Below, one piece after another: positions 1-5,356 of a stretch of DNA of 7,733 nt. Numbering within the stretch: position 1 is the stretch's first letter; the number at the start of each line of letters is the position of its first letter. The notes under the pieces are model-generated. The model saw only the letters and a list, made by a program, of their open reading frames with translations, did not search any database and had not been told where the DNA came from. The position numbers and the translations under genes are program-made. Origin of the DNA: Clostridia bacterium (lineage in GTDB: Bacteria > Bacillota > Clostridia > Oscillospirales > Acutalibacteraceae); the NCBI GenBank assembly GCA_017534365.1, contig JAFWCS010000125.1, positions 1 to 7,733 on the forward strand, written 5' to 3'.

Positions 1-635
1 GTCTCCTGGAACAGGATATATGTGCCGATCCCGGCATCTTTGAGCTTCCGGTAATTTTCAACGGTCGTCGCCGCAATATTGACATTGACGCGCCGGATCG
101 CGCCGTTTTTATGATGAATGCTGTAGATCGTCTGAATGCTCTCCAGAATATACTCGATCGGATTGTGCACGGGATCCTCCCCTGCTACGATCGCAAGGCG
201 CTTATGCCCCATATCCTGCAGCGCGATGACCTCTCTGCGGATCTCCTCCTGGCTGAGCTTCTTCCGCGGGATGTTTTTGTTGACCATATGGTACGGACAG
301 TACAGACACCCGTTGACGCAGTAATTGGAGAGATAAAGCGGCGCGAACATCACGATGCGGTTGCCGTAATAGGCGAGCTTGATCTCCTTGGCCATCCGGT
401 ACATTTCCTCGACCTTCTCCGGAATGTCGCAGGCGAGCAGCACCGACGCCTCGCGGTGGGTCAGACCCTTGCAGACCACACCGTTGCCCTGCCTGACGGG
501 GCGCGCCTTCTCAAGAATGCTGTCGATGAGCGCGAGATCGTGTTTGTGTTCCTCCGCGTAGCGCAGCGTTTCGAGGATTTCCTCATGGTTGATAAATTCC
601 TCGGCGCGCAGGGATTTGGGATTGAAAATTGCCAT
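1..635 (-). CDS. hydG: [FeFe] hydrogenase H-cluster maturase HydG (radical SAM tyrosine lyase), C-terminal part outside window
   Basis: The first 211 residues of HydG are present; the gene continues beyond the left edge. HydG cleaves tyrosine by radical SAM chemistry and supplies the CO and cyanide ligands of the H-cluster. The radical SAM cluster motif CX3CX2C is visible as C106, C110 and C113 (YCVNGCLYC), preceded by the typical APLYLSNY segment. It is followed by NIPRKKLSQEEI, LQDMGHKRL, GEDPVHNP and RRVNVNIAATTVENYRKLKDAG, all characteristic of clostridial HydG rather than ThiH. The ATG (633-635) has a GAGGT ribosome binding site about 8 bases upstream. The gene lies 47 bases after the hydE stop on the same strand, so it is probably cotranscribed with hydE. 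The second, C-terminal iron-sulfur site of HydG would lie outside the window and cannot be checked. Confidence 0.95.
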   Translation of the reverse strand, partial: MAIFNPKSLRAEEFINHEEILETLRYAEEHKHDLALIDSILEKARPVRQGNGVVCKGLTHREASVLLACDIPEKVEEMYRMAKEIKLAYYGNRIVMFAPLYLSNYCVNGCLYCPYHMVNKNIPRKKLSQEEIRREVIALQDMGHKRLAIVAGEDPVHNPIEYILESIQTIYSIHHKNGAIRRVNVNIAATTVENYRKLKDAGIGTYILFQE

Positions 636-682
636 TGTATCGTACCTCACTTCTGTGCAAGTTATTATTTTTATACTATTCT

Positions 683-1750
683 TTATATTGTCGTTTGCGC
701 GGGCGCGTCCGTGCGGATATCGCCGCGCGCGGTCACGAGCCGGAAGCCGATGGCCGCCATGCGCCGCGCCAGGCAGTCCCTGCACTGCGCGGATTCCTCG
801 CCGGTGCAGATCTTGCCGTCGTAAAGCGCGTATTTTTTGCGCACGTCGACCGGTGAAAGATTCGGCATCACGACGTTTGCCCCGGCCAGAATGCCGCGCT
901 CCCGGCCGTCCGGTGCGACGGTACCCAGCGCCGTGGTCGCCGGCAGGAGCAGATTCGGCCTGATCAGCCGCAGGAGCGAGAGCAGATAGATCGTCTGCGC
1001 CGCCGTGCCGCCCGGTTCTCCGCCGAACGGCGTATCCTTCTGCGGCAGGAAGGGGCCGATCCCGCACATTTCCGGCTGAAACTCCTCCACGAATTTCAGG
1101 TCCTCGGCAAGCGTATGCGCCGTCTGCCCGGGGGAACCGACCATGAAGCCGCAGCCGGTCTGGAAGCCGAGCGCCTTGAGATCCCGCAGGCAGCGCATCC
1201 GGTTCTCGAACGACATGGCCGCCGGATGCAGCCGCGCATAATGCGCCGCATCCGCCGTTTCGTGCCGCAGCAGATAGCGATCCGCGCCCGCGGCCCGCAT
1301 GGCGGCGTAGTCCGCGGTCGGGTATTCGCCGAGCGACAGCGTCACCGCGCAGTCCGGCCAGCGCACCTTGATCTCGCGCACCAGCGCGCAGACACGGTCC
1401 GCCGTGAACACACCCTCCCCGCCCTGCAGCACGAAGGTGCGAAAACCGTAGCCGTAGCCCGCTTCGCAGCAGTCGAGGATCTGCGCGTCGGTCAGCGTGT
1501 AGCGCTCGCAGGCGGCGTTCGAGCGCCGCAGGCCGCAATAATAGCAGTCGTTGCGGCAGACGCTGCTCACCTCGATCAGCCCGCGCACATAGACGTCCGT
1601 GCCGTAGACCGCGCGGCGCAAAGCGTCCGCCCGCTGCGCGGCATAAGCGGCCAGCGCCGGCGTCTGCCCGGCAACGAGCGCTTCATAGTCCGCAAGGGGC
1701 AGCGCATGCGTCTGCGCCAGGCGGTCGATCAGCGCCTGCTCACGTATCAT
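683..1750 (-). CDS. hydE: [FeFe] hydrogenase H-cluster radical SAM maturase HydE
   Basis: A 355-residue radical SAM protein, the usual HydE length. HydE acts with HydG and HydF to assemble the diiron subcluster of [FeFe] hydrogenase, probably working on the HydG-derived iron-cysteine-carbonyl-cyanide intermediate. The segment VYVRGLIEVSSVCRNDCYYCGLRRSN is HydE-typical and carries the SAM-cluster cysteines C65, C69 and C72; a GGE motif follows near residue 111. A second cysteine set near the C-terminus, C315, C323 and C326 (CX7CX2C), matches the spacing of the accessory cluster known from Thermotoga maritima HydE, which many HydE proteins lack. The start ATG lies inside the end of the upstream regulator gene, overlapping it by 11 bases in another frame, so translation is probably coupled. 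No strong separate Shine-Dalgarno site was needed to choose this start. Confidence 0.97.
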   Translation of the reverse strand: MIREQALIDRLAQTHALPLADYEALVAGQTPALAAYAAQRADALRRAVYGTDVYVRGLIEVSSVCRNDCYYCGLRRSNAACERYTLTDAQILDCCEAGYGYGFRTFVLQGGEGVFTADRVCALVREIKVRWPDCAVTLSLGEYPTADYAAMRAAGADRYLLRHETADAAHYARLHPAAMSFENRMRCLRDLKALGFQTGCGFMVGSPGQTAHTLAEDLKFVEEFQPEMCGIGPFLPQKDTPFGGEPGGTAAQTIYLLSLLRLIRPNLLLPATTALGTVAPDGRERGILAGANVVMPNLSPVDVRKKYALYDGKICTGEESAQCRDCLARRMAAIGFRLVTARGDIRTDAPAQTTI

Positions 1751-1997
1751 AGATCACGTTGGAATAGGCGGTCTTGACGCTCACGCCCTGCAGATTGCCG
1801 AGCTTGCCGGCCAGGGCGGCCGTCACGTCCTGCGGCGCGTCGATCGCAACGGACAGGATGCTCACGCCGCGTTTCTTATAAGGGATCCCCATGCGGCCGA
1901 TGATGACGTCGGCATAGTCGTGCAGCAGGGCGTTGAGCCCCTCCGCCGCCGCCGTGTCGTCCACAACGATCGCCATGACCGCTACTCTGTTTGCCAT
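1740..1997 (-). CDS. TM1266-family iron-only hydrogenase system regulator (small ACT-like protein)
   Basis: An 85-residue protein resembling the TM1266 family, small proteins that accompany hydE, hydF and hydG and are annotated as putative iron-only hydrogenase system regulators. Family features seen are an N-terminal strand (VAVMAIVVDD), a helix with ALLHDYADVIIGRMGIPYKKRGVSILSVAID in the middle, and the ending LGNLQGVSVKTAYSNVIYDT, consistent with a ferredoxin-like/ACT-type fold. No DNA-binding helix-turn-helix is evident, so direct transcription control is not shown by the sequence. I chose the ATG at 1995-1997 because AAAGGAG lies 8 bases upstream; a TTG at 2013-2015 in the same frame would add six residues encoded by that ribosome binding site itself. 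It is the first gene of the operon and its end overlaps hydE. Confidence 0.92.
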   Translation of the reverse strand: MANRVAVMAIVVDDTAAAEGLNALLHDYADVIIGRMGIPYKKRGVSILSVAIDAPQDVTAALAGKLGNLQGVSVKTAYSNVIYDT

Positions 1998-2017
1998 AGA
2001 ATCTTCTCCTTTCAACG

Positions 2018-2050
2018 AAAAAAGCCGCGCCCCCGGAAAAGGGCGCAGCT
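2018..2050 (-). terminator. Rho-independent terminator in the 5' leader of the hyd operon (candidate attenuator)
   Basis: Read on the minus strand, AGCTGCGCCC (2050-2041) pairs with GGGCGCGGCT (2032-2023) through ten base pairs including one G-U, with an 8-base loop, and is followed at once by six T residues (2023-2018, the first shared with the stem end). It ends about 10 bases before the AAAGGAG site of the regulator gene. It lies downstream of the strong promoter at 2118-2146, so it must be read through for the hyd genes to be expressed from that promoter. Confidence 0.8.
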
Positions 2051-2105
2051 GTCACGTTATCTCTTTGCTTGCCGCCCCTTTCACGCAGGTTGCCCTTAAT
2101 GTCAG
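2049..2105 (-). promoter_or_regulatory. Candidate structured leader (riboswitch-like or attenuator) of the hyd operon, class unknown
   Basis: In the minus-strand transcript, CUGACAUUA (2105-2097) can pair with UAACGUGACAG (2059-2049) through eight base pairs with a two-base bulge and one mismatch. This closes a domain of about 35 bases rich in GGGCAA, GUGAAAG and GGCAAGCAAAG. The 3' side of this helix overlaps the first two bases of the terminator stem. In addition AAAGGGGCG (2081-2073) can pair with CGCCCUUU (2045-2038), which would break the terminator's 5' arm. These pairings are seen in the sequence; that they form or bind a ligand is inference. I could not match it to a riboswitch class I know. 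Confidence 0.4.
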
Positions 2106-2117
2106 GTTTGTATGGAG

Positions 2118-2146
2118 AGTATACCACACGCCGGGGCGTTTGTCAA
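2118..2146 (-). promoter_or_regulatory. Sigma-A type promoter of the hyd (TM1266-hydE-hydG) operon
   Basis: On the minus strand TTGACA (2146-2141), a 17-base spacer and TATACT (2123-2118) form a near-perfect housekeeping promoter. Transcription would start near 2111, giving a leader of roughly 110 bases before the regulator's ATG. An inverted repeat GTTTTGGGGAAAAC (2165-2152) lies 5 bases upstream of the -35 box, partly within the T-tract of the preceding terminator, and could be an operator or chance. Confidence 0.85.
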
Positions 2147-2156
2147 GGCGGGTTTT

Positions 2157-2192
2157 CCCCAAAACGAAAACTCCCTGCCGAGCGGCAGGGAG
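2157..2192 (-). terminator. Rho-independent terminator of the 40-aa gene
   Basis: CTCCCTGCC and GGCAGGGAG form a perfect 9-bp stem (2171-2192) around a 4-base loop. On the minus strand it is followed by TTTTCGTTTT (2170-2161). The T-tract is only on the minus-strand side, which fixes its direction. It ends about 10 bases before the hyd operon -35 box, insulating the two units. Confidence 0.85.
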
Positions 2193-2207
2193 AGAACAGT
2201 CAAACCG

Positions 2208-2247
2208 TGCGGCAAAGCCGCAGCTATATGAAATCGCCCGCAGGCGA
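2208..2247 (-). other. Two short GC-rich hairpins in the 3' untranslated region of the 40-aa gene
   Basis: Between the stop codon at 2268 and the terminator, the minus strand contains TCGCCTGCGGGCGA (2247-2234; 5-bp stem, 4-base loop) and TGCGGCTTTGCCGCA (2222-2208; 6-bp stem, 3-base loop). With the terminator they make three consecutive hairpins. They may be a structured 3' end that stabilises the message, part of a small RNA, or part of a dispersed intergenic repeat; the sequence alone cannot tell these apart. Confidence 0.45.
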
Positions 2248-2267
2248 CGCTTGCGCAGGGTCAAGCC

Positions 2268-2390
2268 TCACGCGGAAACCAGCGCGTTCAGCTCGATCAT
2301 CTTGAGGAGCTTTTTGAGGGAAAACTTCTCTTTGGAGATTTCATGGATCAGCTGCTGTTCCAGTTCCTGTTTCGCTTCGTAGTAACTCAT
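2268..2390 (-). CDS. Unrecognised 40-residue protein with its own promoter, ribosome binding site and terminator
   Basis: I do not recognise this protein. It has 40 residues, beginning MSYYEAKQELEQQL and ending KMIELNALVSA. It is charged and probably all helical: an E/K/Q-rich first half (residues 5-22) and a Lys/Leu-rich amphipathic second half (FSLKKLLKMIEL, 23-34). There are no cysteines, no signal peptide and no membrane segment. Coding is supported by the start ATG (2388-2390), which has GGAGG 8 bases upstream, by the promoter with -10 and -35 boxes at 2452-2479, and by the strong terminator at 2157-2192, all in the correct order on the minus strand. A role as a small regulator or protein-binding peptide is possible but nothing in the sequence shows it. 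It lies between the hyd operon and a membrane protein gene, each with its own promoter, so neighbours give no hint. Confidence 0.68.
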   Translation of the reverse strand: MSYYEAKQELEQQLIHEISKEKFSLKKLLKMIELNALVSA

Positions 2391-2451
2391 AAGATAACCT
2401 CCTTATCGGCGCGGCGGATTCTTTGTTGCCGTTCGCCCTTGAGTTACCCTT

Positions 2452-2479
2452 ATTATACGCATTTTTTCGGAAAAGTCAA
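2452..2479 (-). promoter_or_regulatory. Sigma-A type promoter of the 40-aa gene
   Basis: On the minus strand TTGACT (2479-2474), a 16-base spacer and TATAAT (2457-2452). The predicted start near 2445 leaves a leader of about 55 bases before the ATG at 2390. A-rich sequence in the spacer and upstream is typical of strong clostridial promoters. Confidence 0.8.
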
Positions 2480-2485
2480 GTAAAA

Positions 2486-2526
2486 TTGTACAAATGCCCA
2501 TTTGCTGATTTGTGCATTATGCACAA
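2486..2526. promoter_or_regulatory. Cluster of inverted repeats upstream of the 40-aa gene promoter (operator candidate)
   Basis: TTGTGCATTATGCACAA (2510-2526) is a perfect 8-bp inverted repeat around one central base. TTGTACAA (2486-2493) is a perfect 8-base palindrome with the same TTGT/ACAA ends, and AAATGCCCATTT (2492-2503) lies between them. The set sits about 7 to 50 bases upstream of the -35 box of the 40-aa gene. That is the expected location and form for an activator or repressor site, but no regulator is identified. Confidence 0.4.
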
Positions 2527-2689
2527 GAATCTGCCGGCGGTCGTTTGGAAAGAAGCGCCATGAACTTTGCGCCTGCTTCCGTATTTTTAGGCAACCTGCA
2601 CAATCCGGAGCGCCCGTTTTCAGCGATTGTGAACAGGGTATTTCCAAACTCGACTTTCGGCTTTCTGAATCTTTGGCACTTCCGCGCAG
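2527..2689. other. Non-coding interval with no recognised feature
   Basis: This is part of a gene-free stretch of 351 bases (2391-2741). Apart from the promoter and inverted repeats to its left and the terminator to its right, I see no promoter, RNA gene or convincing open frame here. A plus-strand frame from 2512 to 2736 lacks a ribosome binding site and runs across the permease terminator, so it is not called. Confidence 0.5.
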
Positions 2690-2714
2690 AAAAAAGCCCG
2701 CCGGATCGGCGGGC
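2690..2714 (-). terminator. Rho-independent terminator of the AI-2E family gene
   Basis: GCCCGCCG (2696-2703) and CGGCGGGC (2707-2714) form a perfect 8-bp stem with a 3-base loop. On the minus strand it is followed by six T residues (2695-2690). It lies 28 bases after the stop codon of the membrane protein gene. Confidence 0.88.
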
Positions 2715-2741
2715 AGAAACGGGCTTGACGATCTGAACAGA

Positions 2742-3956
2742 TCACTCTGTATCCGCGTCCTCTGCGGAGGGAATGTCCGCGGCGCTCGCTTCCGGCGCGG
2801 TCTCCCCTGTCGGCGCGCCGTTGATCTTTTCGATGCGGCGCTCCAGGCGCGGCGCAGCGGTCTCGTTGTAGAGAATAACGCCGACCGCCGCCACGGGGAT
2901 CGCAAACAGGATGCCCAGCACGCCGGCCACCTTGCCGCCGAGGATGATCAGCACCAGCGTCCAGACCGCGGGGATGCCCAGCGAGCCGCTGAACAGACGC
3001 GGCTTGACGATCATCGCGTCGACACCCTGCCAGACGACGATGAAAATGAGAAAGAGCAGCGCATTGAGGGGCTTATCCAGAATGAGGAAGAAAATGCCGA
3101 TCGCGCCGCCGATCAGCGGGCCGAAGGTCGGAATGATGTTGGTGATCGCCACCACCGCCGCGATCAGCGGAGCATAGGGCATCTGCAGTACCAGCGTGAA
3201 GATCAGCGTGCCGATGCCGATGATCAGCGCATCCACCAGCGTGCAGCCGATGTAGCGCACAAACACCGCGTGGCAGCGGCGCCAGATCTCGTTGTTGCGT
3301 TCGAGCTGCTCGAGCGGGAGCGTCGCCGCGCGCAGCTTCGCCACGACGTCCAGCAGATTCTTTTTCGCAAACAGGAAGCAGACGCCGAAGAGCACGCCGA
3401 CCGCAAAATTGATCACGCTCGAGCCGACGCCGCCGACGACGGAGAGGATCTTCTGCACGTTGTTTCTGATCAGCGTAAAGAGCTTGCTCATCGCGTCGTC
3501 AAACAGGTGAGAGAGGCTGTCCGGATCCACGGGGAGCTTATGTTTCTGCGCAAACAGGATCAGGCGGTCCAGCAGCTGCTGCAGCTTCTGCGTGTAACTG
3601 CCCCAGTTGGCAACCAGCTTCGTGATGCTCTCGATCAGCGAGGGCACCAGCGCGATCAGCAGCACCGCAAGCACGAGCAGCAGACAGATCACGGTCGTGA
3701 CCACGGCCGCCGTATGCCGCGCAGAGTCTTTTTTGATCTTCTGAAACACACGTTCTTCGAAAAACTTGGAGACCGGATCCAGCAGATAGGCGATCGCAAG
3801 GCCGATGACGATCGGCGAGATCAGTTTCCAGACCGATGAGAGCCATCCGCCGATCACGGCGAAATGGCTGAGCACCATATAAAGCAGCACTGCGCTGCAG
3901 GCGGCGAAGGTATAAGCCGCCCAGGGCTTGCGCAGCGATTCTTTCAGCTTTTTCAA
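2742..3956 (-). CDS. AI-2E family transporter (PerM/YdiK-like polytopic membrane protein)
   Basis: A 404-residue membrane protein of the AI-2E family (formerly UPF0118), whose members include TqsA-like exporters, cation/proton antiporters and PerM; the substrate here cannot be told. Hydrophobic segments appear near residues 14-32, 42-59, 84-104, 174-197, 236-258, 261-294, 298-312 and 330-362. The family signature NIIPTFGPLIGG lies at 273-284, and the C-terminal motif PRLFSGSLGIPAVWTLVLIILGG at 319-341, followed by GVLGILFAIPVAA. A hydrophilic region (about 106-172) matches the family's soluble domain. The tail after 380 is Ala/Glu-rich and acidic. I chose a TTG start (3954-3956) because GGAGGG lies 6 bases upstream, whereas the upstream in-frame ATG at 3987-3989 overlaps the -10 box and would not be transcribed from that promoter. 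It is a single-gene unit divergent from the ligase-like gene. Confidence 0.92.
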   Translation of the reverse strand: MKKLKESLRKPWAAYTFAACSAVLLYMVLSHFAVIGGWLSSVWKLISPIVIGLAIAYLLDPVSKFFEERVFQKIKKDSARHTAAVVTTVICLLLVLAVLLIALVPSLIESITKLVANWGSYTQKLQQLLDRLILFAQKHKLPVDPDSLSHLFDDAMSKLFTLIRNNVQKILSVVGGVGSSVINFAVGVLFGVCFLFAKKNLLDVVAKLRAATLPLEQLERNNEIWRRCHAVFVRYIGCTLVDALIIGIGTLIFTLVLQMPYAPLIAAVVAITNIIPTFGPLIGGAIGIFFLILDKPLNALLFLIFIVVWQGVDAMIVKPRLFSGSLGIPAVWTLVLIILGGKVAGVLGILFAIPVAAVGVILYNETAAPRLERRIEKINGAPTGETAPEASAADIPSAEDADTE

Positions 3957-3987
3957 CGGAATCCCTCCACGCAGAGATAATAGATTC

Positions 3988-4015
3988 ATTATACCGATTT
4001 TGCGAAACTTGTCAA
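3988..4015 (-). promoter_or_regulatory. Sigma-A type promoter of the AI-2E family gene
   Basis: On the minus strand TTGACA (4015-4010), a 16-base spacer and TATAAT (3993-3988). Transcription would begin near 3981, about 25 bases before the chosen TTG start. The -35 box faces away from the divergent promoter at 4070-4098, with 54 bases between the two -35 boxes. Confidence 0.85.
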
Positions 4016-4069
4016 TATAACACAGCGGAAAAAACATGAAAAAACGCGCGTGCGCCGGCATTGTTTTTC

Positions 4070-4098
4070 TTGATTTATAGAGGAAAGTGTGCTAAAAT
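4070..4098 (+). promoter_or_regulatory. Promoter of the CofE-like / GMP synthase operon
   Basis: TTGATT (4070-4075), a 17-base spacer and TAAAAT (4093-4098) preceded directly by TGC, an extended -10. Transcription would start near 4105, leaving a leader of about 63 bases. Confidence 0.7.
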
Positions 4099-4116
4099 AA
4101 TCTGTAATCATTTTTC

Positions 4117-4154
4117 GCCGCCGGGGGCGGCAGATTTGTTGCGGCCTTTGCCGC
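4117..4154 (+). other. Two GC-rich hairpins in the 5' leader of the CofE-like gene
   Basis: GCCGCCGGGGGCGGC (4117-4131; 6-bp stem, 3-base loop) and GCGGCCTTTGCCGC (4141-4154; 5-bp stem, 4-base loop) follow each other in the short leader. The second ends just before the AAAGGG ribosome binding site. GCCGCC (4117-4122) can also pair with parts of the second hairpin, so alternative folds are possible. Neither is followed by a T-tract, so these are not terminators. Confidence 0.4.
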
Positions 4155-4167
4155 GCGAAAGGGATGT

Positions 4168-5331
4168 ATGTTTATGGAAAGAAGAACCGGCACCGTATCC
4201 AGAGGCATTCGCTGCCCGATCATCCGCGAGGGCGACGATCTGGCGCAGATCGTCTGCACGAGCGTGGTCGAAGCCGCCGCCATTGACGGCTTTGCGCTGC
4301 GGGACAGAGACGTTGTCGCCGTCACGGAATCCATCGTTGCGCGCAGTCAGGGCAATTACGCGCGCATCGAAGCGATCGCCGAGGACGTGAAAACCAAACT
4401 CGGCGGCGAAACGATCGGCGTCATTTTCCCGATCCTCTCCCGCAACCGCTTTGCGATCTGCCTGCGCGGCATCGCCATGGGCGCGAAAAAGATCGTGCTC
4501 ATGCTCAGCTATCCGAGCGACGAGGATGAAGCGGGCGTCAACCCTTACAGCGACGTGCTGACCCTTGCGCAGTACCGCGCCCTGTTCGGCGAAAACAAGC
4601 ATGAATTCACGGGCGTAGACTATGTGGATTACTACGCGCAGATCATCCGGGAGGCCGGCGCCGAGGTGGAGATCATCTTCGCCAACCAGGCCAAGAGCAT
4701 CCTTGCTTATACCGACTGTGTGCTGACCTGTGACATCCACACCCGCGCGCGCACCAAGCGGCTGCTCAAGGCCGCCGGCGCCAAAACCGTCTGCGGGCTG
4801 GACGACATCCTGAACGCCCCGGTCAACGGCAGCGGCTATAACGAAGCCTACGGCCTGCTCGGCTCCAACAAATCGACCGAGGACACCGTGAAGCTCTTCC
4901 CGCGCGACTGTGAAGCCTTCGTCCTGCGCACGCAGGCGCTCCTGCAGGAGGCGACCGGCAAGCAAATGGAGGTCATGGTCTACGGCGACGGCGCCTTCAA
5001 GGATCCGCAGGGCAAGATCTGGGAGCTGGCCGATCCTGTCGTCTCCCCCGCTTTCACGGCCGGCCTGAACGGCACGCCGAACGAGCTGAAGCTCAAATAT
5101 CTGGCCGATAACGATTTCAAGGATCTCAGCGGCGACGCGCTGAAAGCGGCGATCTCCAAGCGGATCACCGAAAAAGCCGGCAGCCTGGTCGGCAACATGG
5201 CCGCGCAGGGCACCACGCCCCGCCGGTTCCCGGATCTGATCGGCTCGCTCTGCGACCTGACCAGCGGCTCCGGCGACAAGGGCACGCCGGTCGTGCTTGT
5301 GCAGGGCTATTTTGACAACTATACGAACTGA
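4168..5331 (+). CDS. CofE-like (coenzyme F420-0:L-glutamate ligase family) protein, Firmicutes type
   Basis: A 387-residue member of the F420-0 gamma-glutamyl ligase family. True CofE uses GTP to add glutamate to F420-0, but the long Firmicutes form is commonly found where F420 synthesis is not expected, so its substrate is unknown. Family features are the N-terminal [14 protein letters not shown] (12-25), [20 protein letters not shown] (44-63), [33 protein letters not shown] (87-119), ACDIHTR-like TCDIHTR (187-193), [20 protein letters not shown] (229-248), [12 protein letters not shown] (269-280) and the C-terminal [15 protein letters not shown] (360-374). It is cytoplasmic, with no signal peptide. 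Two starts are possible: the ATG at 4168 with AAAGGG 4 bases away, or the ATG at 4174 (MERRTGT), 10 bases away; the second is nearly as likely. It lies 25 bases upstream of the GMP synthase gene with no terminator between, so both are probably one operon. Confidence 0.88.
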   Translation: MFMERRTGTVSRGIRCPIIREGDDLAQIVCTSVVEAAAIDGFALRDRDVVAVTESIVARSQGNYARIEAIAEDVKTKLGGETIGVIFPILSRNRFAICLRGIAMGAKKIVLMLSYPSDEDEAGVNPYSDVLTLAQYRALFGENKHEFTGVDYVDYYAQIIREAGAEVEIIFANQAKSILAYTDCVLTCDIHTRARTKRLLKAAGAKTVCGLDDILNAPVNGSGYNEAYGLLGSNKSTEDTVKLFPRDCEAFVLRTQALLQEATGKQMEVMVYGDGAFKDPQGKIWELADPVVSPAFTAGLNGTPNELKLKYLADNDFKDLSGDALKAAISKRITEKAGSLVGNMAAQGTTPRRFPDLIGSLCDLTSGSGDKGTPVVLVQGYFDNYTN

Positions 5332-5356
5332 GCATAGATTGAGGAGGTACATAAAA

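Noticed and set aside
2049..2105. Resemblance of GGGCAA / GUGAAAG / GCAAGCAAAG in the hyd leader to cyclic-di-GMP-I or NiCo riboswitch motifs.
   Set aside because: Only short GC-rich snippets match; the order of conserved bases and helices of those classes is not present, so no class is assigned.
2052..2264. Minus-strand 70-codon frame following the 40-aa gene.
   Set aside because: It has a TTG start without a ribosome binding site and runs through the terminator and the hyd promoter, so it is not a plausible protein.
2512..2736. Plus-strand 74-codon frame between the small gene and the permease gene.
   Set aside because: It has a GTG start in a palindrome, no ribosome binding site, no recognisable family and overlap with the permease terminator.
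2502..3839. Long plus-strand open frame of 445 codons, very rich in Arg, Asp, Gln and His.
   Set aside because: It is the antisense of the AI-2E family gene, has no ribosome binding site, shows a low-complexity composition typical of GC-rich shadow frames, and crosses a terminator.
5297..5356. A 20-residue N-terminal extension of GMP synthase.
   Set aside because: It would start inside the preceding gene without a ribosome binding site, whereas the ATG at 5357 has an ideal GAGGAGG.
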